From Ignavibacteria bacterium (GTDB taxonomy: Bacteria > Bacteroidota > Ignavibacteria > Tepidaquicellales > Tepidaquicellaceae), in NCBI GenBank assembly GCA_036262055.1, contig DATAJP010000003.1:682001-746000 (forward strand): 64,000 nucleotides of DNA. The letters run 5' to 3'. Below are positions 1 through 8,707 of the stretch, piece by piece. The position numbers were made by a program, and so were the translations under genes. A model generated the notes under the pieces. The model had not been told where the DNA came from and ran no database searches. It was given only the letters and a program-made list of their open reading frames with translations. Within the stretch, counting starts at the first letter, position 1, and each line of letters opens with the position of its first letter.

Positions 1-1311
1 TTTCTTTCTGTTTTCTTTCATCCAGTTCTCGACATATTCATAAATCAAATTTACTCTCCTCATTTGAACTGTATAAAGGGCTAATGTATCTAATCTGACA
101 ACAAAGTCAGGTGTAATTCCACCGCCGCCGTAAACTGTTCTTCCGCCAAAAGTTTTGAATACAGGTCTTGTTGAATCAGCATTATCATTATTATGGAAAA
201 TATTTTCGCCTTCTGTTAATTCTTCAAGCAATTGGTTTTTATATGTTCCGCCGTCATAAGGCTTTTGAATCAATCTTCCGACAGGAGTGTAATATCTTGC
301 CGTAGTTACTCTGAATGCAGAACCATCCGATAGGTCGAATTGTCTCTGAACCAAACCTTTCCCGAAAGTATTTTCACCAACTATCAAACCCCTGTCCCAA
401 TCCTGCATTGCACCGGAAACAATCTCGCTTGCTGATGCTGAACCGCCGTTTACAAGAACAATTAACGGAATATCGGCATAAGGTCCACCTTGGGAATCAT
501 ACTGCTCATTAAACTCAGGAACTCTACTCTTTGTATAAACAATTTTCTTTCCTTTTGGGATAAACAAACTTGCCATTTTAAATGACTGGTCGAGATACCC
601 GCCGGGATTACCGCGCAAATCAAGAAGAAGTTTTTTCATTCCCTGAGAACTTAGCTTATTCATTGCCTGAACAAACTCATCGTAAGTGGTTGCAGAAAAC
701 TTCGATACTTTTATATATCCGATTTCGTTGTCATACATAAATGATGCATCAACACTGTAAAGCGGAATTTTATCTCTTGTAATTTCAAACTCAAGCGGCT
801 GCGCAGTTCCTGCTCTTTTTATTGTAACATTAACTTTTGTGCCTTTTTGACCGCGAAGCTTTTTAGGAACATCCTCACGAGTCATTTTTATTGCATTTGT
901 GCCGTCAATTTTTATGATTTTATCACCTGCTTGGATGCCAAGTTTTTCGGAAGGACCTCCGCTGATTGGAGAAACAATTGTAATTGTATCATTAATTATA
1001 TCAAACTCAACTCCGATTCCTTCAAAACTTCCCTGAAAATCTTCGTTAACTCTTTTTAACTGCTCGGGAGTAATATAAACTGAGTGCGGGTCTAAATCCT
1101 GAAGCATTCCTTTTATTGCTTCCTCGGTCAGCTTCTGAGAATCAACTTCATCAACATAATATCTTGAAGTAATATTAAGAACTTCATTAAATTTTCTTAC
1201 TTGTCCGCCTATTTTATCATCAGATTGAGCAACCTGAATTTTCATTCCAACAAAAATGCTCAGTCCGATAAGAATTATTATAAAGGGAATTAAAATTTTT
1301 TTATTTGTCAT
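1..1311 (-). CDS. S41-family C-terminal processing protease (partial, 3' end outside window)
   Basis: This is a periplasmic serine protease of the CtpA/Prc family; the reading frame stays open to the window edge, so the C-terminus is missing (437 codons seen). The N-terminus has one membrane-anchor segment (residues about 5-23, rich in I/L/F). A PDZ domain follows at about 90-170 (FEGIGVEFDI, then GIQAGDKI), then the S41 catalytic domain. The motif NGGSASASEI near residue 289 carries the catalytic Ser, and FGKG near 316 carries the general-base Lys. Such proteases trim C-termini of secreted or membrane proteins. The ATG at 1311 is the only good start before the hydrophobic segment. The gene is read in the same direction as nuoM and lies 57 bases after it. 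Family assignment is firm; the substrate is unknown. Confidence 0.93.
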   Translation of the reverse strand, partial: MTNKKILIPFIIILIGLSIFVGMKIQVAQSDDKIGGQVRKFNEVLNITSRYYVDEVDSQKLTEEAIKGMLQDLDPHSVYITPEQLKRVNEDFQGSFEGIGVEFDIINDTITIVSPISGGPSEKLGIQAGDKIIKIDGTNAIKMTREDVPKKLRGQKGTKVNVTIKRAGTAQPLEFEITRDKIPLYSVDASFMYDNEIGYIKVSKFSATTYDEFVQAMNKLSSQGMKKLLLDLRGNPGGYLDQSFKMASLFIPKGKKIVYTKSRVPEFNEQYDSQGGPYADIPLIVLVNGGSASASEIVSGAMQDWDRGLIVGENTFGKGLVQRQFDLSDGSAFRVTTARYYTPVGRLIQKPYDGGTYKNQLLEELTEGENIFHNNDNADSTRPVFKTFGGRTVYGGGGITPDFVVRLDTLALYTVQMRRVNLIYEYVENWMKENRKK

Positions 1312-1368
1312 AAAATTCCATATATTATTTAACTTATTATTAAACATAAAAATATCTTATTTGTTTCA

Positions 1369-2907
1369 TTATTTACCTGAATTCGTATTTTCAGATACCA
1401 TTCTTGTCTTTGCCTGCTCAAAATTAACTAAAATATTTTTAACACTGTTTTCGGTAATTTTTAAGAAAGTATTCGGAGAAACTCCAATCCATACTATAAA
1501 AACAATAATCGGGATAATCGATGCAAGCTCCATTTTTGAAATATCTTTTAAGCCCTTGTTCTCTTCTTTATCAACCGGTCCCAACATAACACGCTGGTAT
1601 AACCATAACAAATATACGGCAGATAAAATTACCGCGGTTGTAGATATAATTACGTAAACATTGGTTCCAAGGTTAGGGGCATTGAACGCGCCAATGAGAA
1701 CCAAAAATTCTCCTATGAAACCGTTTAAACCGGGCAAACCAATTGAGGAAAATACAACGACAAGAAATATTATTGAAAAAATCGGCATAACTTTCATTAA
1801 TCCGCCGAATTGTGCGATTTCTTTGGTATGTCTGCGTTCATAGATCATTCCCACAATTAAGAACAGAGCACCCGTAGATAAACCGTGGTTTATCATCTGG
1901 ATTACACCTCCCTGAACTGCCTCAGTGGTCAAAGCAAAAATTCCCAAAACTATAAACCCAAGGTGGCTGACGGATGAATAAGCAACCAACTTTTTCATGT
2001 CTTTTTGGACAATTGAAAGTAGGGCACCATAAACAATTCCGATTACTGCCAGAACTACTATATATGGAGTAAGAACAATAAACCCTGCCGGGAAAAGCGT
2101 GAGTGAAAATCTTATTAAACCATAAGTTCCCATTTTTAAAAGCAACGCAGCAAGAATTACGCTGCCTGCAGTCGGTGCCTGAACGTGAGCATCGGGAAGC
2201 CACGTGTGAAACGGAAAAAGCGGGACTTTAATGAGAAAGCTTAATGTAAATAATATGAATAAATATGTCTGAATGTTTACAGGTAAATTCATGGAAACTG
2301 ATTTCAGTGCAATAAGGTCGGTGCTAAATGAACCTAACAATGGCGTACACAAAAACCCTAACCATACAATTCCTATAAGCAGAAGAACACTACCGAACAT
2401 CGTATATAAGAAAAATTTAACCGTAGCATAAATTCTGTTTTCACCGCCCCAAACACCGATGAGGAAATACATTGGAATGAGAATGAATTCCCAGAAAACA
2501 TAAAACAAAACCAAGTCAAGCGCGCAAAAAACTCCAATTAATCCCCCAAGCAGAATTAAAAGCAAGAAATAATAATTCTTTAAATTCTTATTAACTGTAT
2601 TCCACGATGCGAGAATGCAGAGCGGCATTATGAAGGTCGAGAGAACAATTAATAAAAGCGATATCCCATCGATTCCCAGGAAGTAATATGTATTGAAAAG
2701 TGAAATCCATAAAGTCTTTTCAACAAATTGGAAGTCACCATTTGCGGGATTGAAAGAGAAATACAAGAAAAGCGATGCAATGAAAGTTATGATAGTAACT
2801 GCCAGAGCATACGTCTTAATTAAGGTTGCATTTTCTTTTTTAAAAAATAAAATCGGAAGTGATAAAATTATCGGTAAAAAGATGAGTATGGAAAGTATGT
2901 TATTCAA
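1369..2907 (-). CDS. nuoM: NADH-quinone oxidoreductase subunit M
   Basis: This 512-residue polytopic membrane protein is an antiporter-like proton-pumping subunit of respiratory complex I. The proton-antiporter core is recognisable: VFWEFILIPMYFLIG near residue 135 holds the conserved Glu of TM5. FHTWLPDAHVQAPTAGSV near 233 and KKLVAYSSVSHLG near 305 are NuoM/NuoL hallmarks. The length matches NuoM (about 500) rather than NuoL (over 600), and there is no long C-terminal lateral helix. No other nuo gene is in the window. The upstream neighbour is an unrelated Rossmann protein 21 bases away, so nuoM here is either detached from its operon or at the end of a unit continuing elsewhere. The assignment is strong. 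Confidence 0.95.
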   Translation of the reverse strand: MNNILSILIFLPIILSLPILFFKKENATLIKTYALAVTIITFIASLFLYFSFNPANGDFQFVEKTLWISLFNTYYFLGIDGISLLLIVLSTFIMPLCILASWNTVNKNLKNYYFLLLILLGGLIGVFCALDLVLFYVFWEFILIPMYFLIGVWGGENRIYATVKFFLYTMFGSVLLLIGIVWLGFLCTPLLGSFSTDLIALKSVSMNLPVNIQTYLFILFTLSFLIKVPLFPFHTWLPDAHVQAPTAGSVILAALLLKMGTYGLIRFSLTLFPAGFIVLTPYIVVLAVIGIVYGALLSIVQKDMKKLVAYSSVSHLGFIVLGIFALTTEAVQGGVIQMINHGLSTGALFLIVGMIYERRHTKEIAQFGGLMKVMPIFSIIFLVVVFSSIGLPGLNGFIGEFLVLIGAFNAPNLGTNVYVIISTTAVILSAVYLLWLYQRVMLGPVDKEENKGLKDISKMELASIIPIIVFIVWIGVSPNTFLKITENSVKNILVNFEQAKTRMVSENTNSGK

Positions 2908-2928
2908 TGTGTTAAATGTGTTATTAGT

Positions 2929-4629
2929 TTATCTTTTTATTCTTAATCCTTTTTCTTCGTTGATGAAAAGCCATCCGACGACTTTTCCTATGTTGATTGA
3001 TTCGAAATTATCCCAGTAATCATTATTGAACAAATGTCTTGAGCTCAGAAATTCTTCATTGTGTTTTTCTGCATCTTTCATAATGTCCTTAAATCTCTTT
3101 TCCCACTTCTTCCAGTTATCATCACGCAAATCAACCCATCCTTCTTCAGCCCATTTATTGATTTTTTTCTTATCGATGGTGATTAAATCACCTTCGTTTG
3201 CGGAAGGAATTATGACTTGAGGACCTCTCAACAATGTTTTTCCGTCGGGTAAAAGAACAGGCAGACCAAGCGATAAAATCTCATTTCTTAAAGCATCATT
3301 CTGCTTTACTAAATTCAAGATTTTTTTCGTTCGACTGCTATTTAGCTTTGAAATATAATCATTGAAATTTTTATAAATAAGTCTAATTAAATGAATTTCG
3401 TAAAGTAATTTTGAGAGTTTCGGAGGTCCGAGCATCTCAAAAGCAACCGAATTAGTCTTGTTTTTCTTTTCAAGCTCTTTGATTTTTGAAACAGCATACT
3501 GTTTTAGAATACCCGCGCGATATGTCGGGCCCATCTCCGACTGGTCCAGGGCAGTTACAACGTCATGTCCGGTGTTTCCACCAAGAATTTCGGTTACAAC
3601 ATTTTCTGCAATTTCTTCGGGAGTCACAAATTCCATCTGTCCCAAAGTCGAAATCGTTTCAAACTCTCCTGCCGAAAAAATTCCGTTTTCTCCTGTGTCA
3701 ATGAAAACCGTTTTAAGATTTCTTATGGGTTTAAAATCCTTCTTAAGCTTTCTCTCGAATATTCCATTTAGATTAACAGTATCATTAAACTTTATATCAT
3801 AAACCTGAACAGATTTACCCTGTTTTTTTATGTCGCCGTAAGAAATTTTCTTCCATGCAATCGATGCGGTTGGTTTTACTTCTTTCACGATTGGTCCGTC
3901 AGGTGTTCGCGCCATTAAAAATAATAATAACGTATGCGCGCCAGCAACTGCTGCTTTGCTGAGCAATACACGCGAGGGTTTTTCTTCACTGTGAGTGTAA
4001 GGAATATTCAGCCCCATTCCGCCCGTGCCGCTCGTACCGACTTTGACATAAATTTTCGTTTTAAACTCAGCCATTGCATTATTCAGAATCTGAACGTGAC
4101 GAATAAGCTGTGGTATATAAGAAGATGAAATTGATTTTTCAACTGAGCTTTTTAATCGTTCGTAATCAGTATTTTTCTTATCAGAGGTCTGTCTGAAAAT
4201 ATCCTTGTAAGCGCTGTAAGTGTTTTGATATGCTATTGCGGTTGCGGTGTTGATGCAATCGATAATTACATGCGGCTTGAATTGCTTTATTAAAGCATAA
4301 AGAGATGAACTTTTATAAATTTTATCATCAAGCTCGTCAATTATATCTTGTATTAAAATACTACGTTTGTTTTCATCATCGAGATATTTATTTCGGGGTA
4401 AATCTTTGAAAATATTGCGGACAAAAATATTTCCCCACCACGGAAGAAAATAATTTTTTGGCTTTTTAAATTCTTTGGACAGCTCTGCGCAAATTTCCTT
4501 TGCTTCGTTTTCTTTGAGCGAAGTGAGAATTATTTGCTTTGGTTTTTCTTCAACTATCTTTCTTGCAATTGCAGAACCGACAAGTCCCCACCCGCCTAAA
4601 ATCAAAACTTTTTTATTTCGTATGTCCAT
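2929..4629 (-). CDS. NAD(P)-binding Rossmann-fold protein of unknown function
   Basis: The 566-residue protein opens with a Rossmann nucleotide-binding segment (KVLILGGWGLVGSAIARKI, residues about 8-26), as in the extended short-chain dehydrogenase/epimerase superfamily. A second conserved-looking block near residue 205 (VGTSGTGGMGLNIPYTHSE) has a Gly-rich loop and a Tyr near the position where SDR enzymes place the catalytic Tyr, but no clear YxxxK. The C-terminal 200 residues have no feature I recognise; they are charged and end in a Trp-rich stretch (WAEEGWVDLRDDNWKKWEKRF). The size is about twice that of a plain SDR, so extra domains are present. It sits 13 bases after the GNAT gene and 21 before nuoM. 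I cannot name substrate or pathway. Confidence 0.7.
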   Translation of the reverse strand: MDIRNKKVLILGGWGLVGSAIARKIVEEKPKQIILTSLKENEAKEICAELSKEFKKPKNYFLPWWGNIFVRNIFKDLPRNKYLDDENKRSILIQDIIDELDDKIYKSSSLYALIKQFKPHVIIDCINTATAIAYQNTYSAYKDIFRQTSDKKNTDYERLKSSVEKSISSSYIPQLIRHVQILNNAMAEFKTKIYVKVGTSGTGGMGLNIPYTHSEEKPSRVLLSKAAVAGAHTLLLFLMARTPDGPIVKEVKPTASIAWKKISYGDIKKQGKSVQVYDIKFNDTVNLNGIFERKLKKDFKPIRNLKTVFIDTGENGIFSAGEFETISTLGQMEFVTPEEIAENVVTEILGGNTGHDVVTALDQSEMGPTYRAGILKQYAVSKIKELEKKNKTNSVAFEMLGPPKLSKLLYEIHLIRLIYKNFNDYISKLNSSRTKKILNLVKQNDALRNEILSLGLPVLLPDGKTLLRGPQVIIPSANEGDLITIDKKKINKWAEEGWVDLRDDNWKKWEKRFKDIMKDAEKHNEEFLSSRHLFNNDYWDNFESINIGKVVGWLFINEEKGLRIKR

Positions 4630-4641
4630 TAAACTTTTTTC

Positions 4642-5214
4642 TTAACGATTAAAATTATATGCAAGAAGAATGTATTTACTGTCGTGTGGATTGGGTTCAT
4701 TTTCATTATAAAATTCTTTTTCTATAACCTTAAATAATCTTTTTGACTTTCTGAAACCAATTTTTCTAAGATTGTTCTGGGCTTTTTTATTGTTTTTGCT
4801 TGAAAAAGCTACTGCATAATCGAATTTGCCAAGTGTGCCGATATAATCAACTAGTATTTTCGAAGACTCAAATCCTAATTTTAACCCTCTGAATTCACTT
4901 AGCATTGCAGTTGAAACTTCACACGCCTTATCATAATGCTTCTTCCACTTGAAGCAAACGTAACCAATATAGGTTCTTCCTGAAAGAATTGCATACCAGT
5001 ATTCGACGGGGTTCTCCACACACTTTCTTATCCATGCAGAAACTTTTCTTTTATTTGATTGCAAAGGATATGCAGGATTTAGTAACCCGGTTATATTTTC
5101 ATCGTGAAAAACCTTGTTAATACATTCTAAAAGATTTTTATCATCTTTCTCAAACAGCTTTAAAGAACAATTTTTTCCTTTTATGGTTTTTGCAATTTTC
5201 ATTTTAAGCAACAT
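4642..5214 (-). CDS. GNAT-family N-acetyltransferase
   Basis: The 190-residue protein looks like a RimJ/RimL-type GNAT acetyltransferase. Seen features are an N-terminal strand, a central core reading GYVCFKWKKHYDKACEVS, and the acetyl-CoA region around STAMLSEFRGLKLGFESSK. After that comes FSSKNNKKAQNNLRKIGFRK, the typical motif in which an Asn precedes a helix and a Gly-Phe. The canonical Q/RxxGxG/A pyrophosphate loop is degenerate (RGLKLG). The start MLLKMKI has a second in-frame ATG four codons later (MKIAKTIKGK), which may be the true start. It lies immediately upstream of the Rossmann gene in the same direction, suggesting cotranscription. The acceptor substrate is unknown. Confidence 0.7.
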   Translation of the reverse strand: MLLKMKIAKTIKGKNCSLKLFEKDDKNLLECINKVFHDENITGLLNPAYPLQSNKRKVSAWIRKCVENPVEYWYAILSGRTYIGYVCFKWKKHYDKACEVSTAMLSEFRGLKLGFESSKILVDYIGTLGKFDYAVAFSSKNNKKAQNNLRKIGFRKSKRLFKVIEKEFYNENEPNPHDSKYILLAYNFNR

Positions 5215-5220
5215 AAAAAT

Positions 5221-5296
5221 TTACAACACGAAATCACAAAAACACAAACAAAATTTATCTTTTAAATTTTGTGATTTGGTGGTTTTGTGTTAAGGC
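5221..5296. repeat. Dispersed imperfect palindromic repeat, copy 1
   Basis: This AT-rich intergenic block begins with AACACGAAATCACAAAAACA and ends with TTTTGTGTTAAGGC, so its two ends are roughly inverted copies that could form a long hairpin. A close relative in reverse orientation lies at 28566-28638; the two share an exact 23-base stretch plus the other end. It fills the gap between the GNAT and aldehyde dehydrogenase genes. Confidence 0.75.
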
Positions 5297-5329
5297 TTTC
5301 TTTTTTACGCTTTTGCGTCTTCGTGGCAA

Positions 5330-6811
5330 TTAACTCGGTACGACCGTTCCGTACCAGAACTTTTTACTTCTGTCTTTTACTTCATCAATATGAATATGCT
5401 TCGTTTCGGTATATTCTTTTATGCCTTCTAAACCAAACTCGCGACCGATCCCGCTTTGTTTGTATCCACCGAACGGAACACGTTCGCTCAATAAATGATA
5501 TTCGTTAATCCAGACCGTTCCTGTTCTTAGTCTCTTTGCAATGTTCAATGCACGCTCGTCATTCTTTGACCAGACTGCGCCTGCAAGTCCGAAGATGGAA
5601 TCATTTGCAATTGAGATTGCTTCCTCATCTGTTTTGAATTTAATAACAGAAATCACCGGACCAAAAATTTCTTCCTGAACGTGACGCATGTCATTTTTCG
5701 CATCGATGAATACGGTAGGCTTTATAAAAAATCCTTTATCACCAACTCTCTCACCGCCTGTTAAAATTTTTGCGCCTTCATTCTTTGCAATGTTGATATA
5801 TTCCATAACCGAATCAAATTGCGTCTGCGAAACAACAGGACCAACATCAGTCTTTTTATCTTTCGGGTCGCCGACAGTCATCTTTTCCATTTTTTCTTTC
5901 ATTCGTTTTATGAACTCATCATAAATTCCCTCCTGAACAAGTAGTCTTGTTCCGCCTTCACAGCACTGTCCCTGATGATAAAATCCTGCATAGATTGCTC
6001 CGTCAACTGCCATTTCCAAATCAGCATCATCGAGAACGATGTTAGCAGATTTTCCTCCGCACTCAAGTGTAAGTTTTTTTAAAGTCGGCGCTGCATTTTT
6101 CATGATTGTTCTTCCGACTTCAGTCGAACCTGTGAAAGCAACTTTATCGACTTTCGGATTCGTAACCATTTCAGTTCCGACCTCAGAGCTTCCGGTAATA
6201 AAATTAATGACACCCTTTGGCAAATCAGTTTGGTCAATAAGTTTTGCAAGCTCCATTGCAGTAACAGGAGTCATCGAAGCAGGTTTAATAACAATCGTGC
6301 AGCCTGCAGCAAGTGCAGGACCAATTTTCCATATTATCATTTTAAGCGGAAAATTCCACGGAACGATTTGCGATACAACACCAACCGGTTCGCGAACTAT
6401 TAAGTTTTTGCTGATGCCTTCTTTTGATATATCAGAAACTTCATTCAAATCAACAAGCGCAAGCTTAACAAATCCATTCAGATTTTTTGCAGAAAGAAAT
6501 ATATCTTCTGAAGCTTTCTTGAAAGTCGAACCGCTGTCAGCAATTTCAAGCTGTGTTAACCTATCTTTGTTCTCGTTAATCTTTTCAACAATTTGCTTTA
6601 TAATTCTGCTTCGTTCTTCTTTCGGCATATCGCTCCATACGCCGCTGTCAAAAGTTTTACGAGCTACATCGATTGCATCTTTTGCATCCTGAACAGTTGC
6701 AAGCGCAAGCTCGGCAACTTCCGAACCATCGGCAGGATTATAAGAAATAAATGTCTTTTTATCGGAAGATTCCCTGAATTTTCCGTCTATATACAATAAA
6801 TATTTTTCCAT
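5330..6811 (-). CDS. NAD(P)-dependent aldehyde dehydrogenase
   Basis: At 493 residues this is a full-length member of the aldehyde dehydrogenase superfamily, oxidising an aldehyde to the acid through a thioester on cysteine. Visible motifs are the NAD-binding VPWNFPLKM near 150 with the cofactor Lys in TIVIKPASMTP, the loop AFTGSTEVGR near 227, the general-base Glu in LECGGKSAN near 251, and the nucleophile in QGQCCEGGTR near 285. EEIFGPV and PFGGYKQSGIGRE complete the C-terminal part. The overall pattern resembles betaine- or phenylacetaldehyde-type enzymes of family 1/2, but the substrate cannot be read from sequence. It stands alone between a repeat and the HNH gene. Confidence 0.93.
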   Translation of the reverse strand: MEKYLLYIDGKFRESSDKKTFISYNPADGSEVAELALATVQDAKDAIDVARKTFDSGVWSDMPKEERSRIIKQIVEKINENKDRLTQLEIADSGSTFKKASEDIFLSAKNLNGFVKLALVDLNEVSDISKEGISKNLIVREPVGVVSQIVPWNFPLKMIIWKIGPALAAGCTIVIKPASMTPVTAMELAKLIDQTDLPKGVINFITGSSEVGTEMVTNPKVDKVAFTGSTEVGRTIMKNAAPTLKKLTLECGGKSANIVLDDADLEMAVDGAIYAGFYHQGQCCEGGTRLLVQEGIYDEFIKRMKEKMEKMTVGDPKDKKTDVGPVVSQTQFDSVMEYINIAKNEGAKILTGGERVGDKGFFIKPTVFIDAKNDMRHVQEEIFGPVISVIKFKTDEEAISIANDSIFGLAGAVWSKNDERALNIAKRLRTGTVWINEYHLLSERVPFGGYKQSGIGREFGLEGIKEYTETKHIHIDEVKDRSKKFWYGTVVPS

Positions 6812-6903
6812 GAAATAATTTGAATTTTTAGAATGTTAGAAATGCGTAATTACAAATTTACTGATTTTGGGGGATTTTATAAATGGAAATGGGTATATCT
6901 TTA

Positions 6904-7386
6904 TTACATATAAAGATACGGCTTCCAGTCTTCGTCAACGTTGCCAGCGAAGTTCTTGATGAAAGTGATATGAGAAGGACGTTTCGGTATCGTATGCAAA
7001 GTCATTTTTGCATCTTCAGGCGAGCGGTCGCCTTTTTTATTGTTGCACTTTATGCAGGCAGTCGTGAGATTTTCCCATGAATCCTCACCGCCTTTTGATT
7101 TCGGCACGACGTGGTCAACAGTCAGATTTTGCGTTGTATGACAGTATTGGCATCTGTGGCCGTCACGGCGAAGAATATTTTTCCTTGAAAGAATGATTTT
7201 CTTGTAAGGTATGCGGATGAAATACACAAGACGGACTATACTGGGATATTCAAATGTATGGAATACAGATTTAACGAACTTTGTATTAATCTTGCTTACA
7301 ACTTCAGCTTTACCTAAATATGTGAGAATTATTGCACGACGGACGTTACAGATAGTAAGCGGCTCATAGTTCTGGTTAAGCACCAA
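6904..7386 (-). CDS. HNH endonuclease
   Basis: The protein carries a classical HNH nuclease domain: RRDGHRCQYCHTTQNLTVDHVVPKSKGGEDSW, then LTTACIKCNNKKGDRSPEDA. The two CxxC pairs bind structural zinc and the DH of VDHVVP starts the active site. The N-terminal part (VLNQNYEPLTICNVRRAI, YLGKAEVV) matches the chromosomal HNH family common in Bacteroidota, usually about 160-180 residues and of unknown function. The start is uncertain. No in-frame ATG exists; translation may begin at TTG 7386 or GTG 7383, although the family usually includes the preceding KVLVLNQ. The frame upstream stays open to a stop about 90 bases away with only an ATT preceded by GAGGAG. The domain call is strong, the start weak. 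Confidence 0.88.
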   Translation of the reverse strand: MVLNQNYEPLTICNVRRAIILTYLGKAEVVSKINTKFVKSVFHTFEYPSIVRLVYFIRIPYKKIILSRKNILRRDGHRCQYCHTTQNLTVDHVVPKSKGGEDSWENLTTACIKCNNKKGDRSPEDAKMTLHTIPKRPSHITFIKNFAGNVDEDWKPYLYM

Positions 7387-7518
7387 AACCTTGCCGTTTA
7401 AAGATACGGGTTTACCGTTGCTATGGAATTTTTTATCATTGTCGAAGGAACTAATCTCCTCTCTAGTATTTTACCACTATCATTAAAATTAGAGAGAATA
7501 GAAGTGAATAGCAATAGC

Positions 7519-7550
7519 TTAAAAGAGATTAAATTTAAAAGAGATTAAAT
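7519..7550. repeat. 16-bp perfect tandem duplication
   Basis: The unit TTAAAAGAGATTAAAT occurs twice head to tail without mismatch, ending six bases before the stop codon of the DUF3800 gene (read on the minus strand). It could be a slippage product or a target-site-like duplication at the edge of an inserted gene. Confidence 0.8.
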
Positions 7551-7555
7551 TTAAT

Positions 7556-8461
7556 TTAAACTTTTGTAGTAGGGGTTTTATGACTTGCACAGATTTGACA
7601 TTTACAAGAAGAGTTTGAGAAATGTCTAATACCTACAACAACACCATTTTTCTTTCTGTCAGCACGCTTATATATCTCATCAAACAATTCAGTTTCATCA
7701 TTTTCTAAATATCTGCGTATTGAATACGCGCAGACATCTGCAATCTGAATCATACTTGTTAACTCAGAATTAACAAATAGAGGAGTTTCGATTATCTTTT
7801 CTATATTTGTCCATAGAGTTCCTTTTGAATAAAATTGTTTCATTAACTCTGTATGCTTCCTTGCTACAGTTTCGTTATTATCGTGAATTAAAATACCAAG
7901 ATGCTCTCCTCCAGAATTATTAAGAAATTGCTCAAATCTAGATACTACCTGCTCGAAAGCTTGTTCGTCGATTGTTGAGGGAGCAATAGTCGGATTAAAA
8001 AATGTTTTATCAATGCATTCAGCAAAGAGTCTTGCAAAGCCCCAACTTCCTACTTTGACGACAACTTCTTTTACAAATGATTTTCTCTCATCAAAAGTTA
8101 AATGAATATACGAAGCAGTTTGTTTATAATTTTTTCTAGTTTGTCTGTATTGATTTTTAGTTCTATGTGTTCGTTGAAGCCTTAATAATTCTGCATTTCT
8201 AATATTTTGAACTTCAACTTTTCTCTGAATATAGGTCATTTTATCAAAGTCAGGTATTCTATTTTGTTCAGAATATTTTCGTAATAACCATCCTGTATGA
8301 ATTTCAGCAGATTCCAATAAATATTTTTTCTTTATAAAGTTAATTTCTTTTTCGCAATTCTTCCAAAAATGGTTAGGAATTGCTAAACCTGCTAAAATAA
8401 AATGTTGAGAGTTACCTGGAATATCTGAAGTTCCAGATTCATCTAAATAACAAAAATACAT
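7556..8461 (-). CDS. DUF3800 domain protein
   Basis: The 301-residue protein starts MYFCYLDESGTSD, the diagnostic DUF3800 opening in which Asp and Glu are thought to be part of an RNase H-like active site. Later acidic and polar residues fit the fold: LIHDNNETVARKH near 193 and QIADVCAYSIRRYLEN near 243, the latter giving the conserved Asp of the C-terminal helix. A Cys cluster near the C-terminus (SSCKCQICASH) suggests a metal site not general to the family. DUF3800 genes are often accessory, found beside mobile or defence genes. Here it stands alone between the HNH gene and coaE, with a tandem duplication at its 3' side and a palindromic structure at its 5' side. Function is unknown. Confidence 0.85.
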   Translation of the reverse strand: MYFCYLDESGTSDIPGNSQHFILAGLAIPNHFWKNCEKEINFIKKKYLLESAEIHTGWLLRKYSEQNRIPDFDKMTYIQRKVEVQNIRNAELLRLQRTHRTKNQYRQTRKNYKQTASYIHLTFDERKSFVKEVVVKVGSWGFARLFAECIDKTFFNPTIAPSTIDEQAFEQVVSRFEQFLNNSGGEHLGILIHDNNETVARKHTELMKQFYSKGTLWTNIEKIIETPLFVNSELTSMIQIADVCAYSIRRYLENDETELFDEIYKRADRKKNGVVVGIRHFSNSSCKCQICASHKTPTTKV

Positions 8462-8484
8462 GGGATAATTGGCTTATATAAGAA

Positions 8485-8552
8485 AAATGCGACTGGAGAT
8501 GAGGGTTAAACCCTCTCTTTGAGGCGCTAAGCGACTCGTTCCAGACGCATTT
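8485..8552. other. Palindromic three-way-junction structure (possible RNA or cruciform)
   Basis: AAATGCG at 8485-8491 pairs with CGCATTT at 8546-8552. After an A:A mismatch the stem continues CTGGA/TCCAG. Inside are two further hairpins, GAGGGT-TAA-ACCCTC and GAG-G-CGC-TAA-GCG-A-CTC, both with a TAA triloop on the plus strand. The element lies 24-91 bases upstream of the DUF3800 start. Read on the minus strand it is followed by TTTTTCTT, so it could be a leader or attenuator of that gene. It is not a tRNA: there is no T-loop consensus. Nothing else is seen in 8462-8707. Confidence 0.6.
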
Positions 8553-8707
8553 AATAATACTACAGACTTATTTAATAATCAAGTCTTAAAATCAAATTGC
8601 ATTACATTATAATATATTAGACAATTATTTATCTTATATAGTTCCATAAAATCGCTAATATCCTGTATTAATAAAAGTTTAGATAGATTAATTTGTCAAA
8701 ACTAACC

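Noticed and set aside
6904-8461. Defence island made of HNH and DUF3800 genes
   Set aside because: The HNH protein belongs to a common chromosomal family, and no restriction, toxin or other defence genes are adjacent.
8485-8552. tRNA-like element with 7-bp acceptor-type stem
   Set aside because: The inner arms do not give D, anticodon and T arms; there is no GTTCRA T-loop on either strand.
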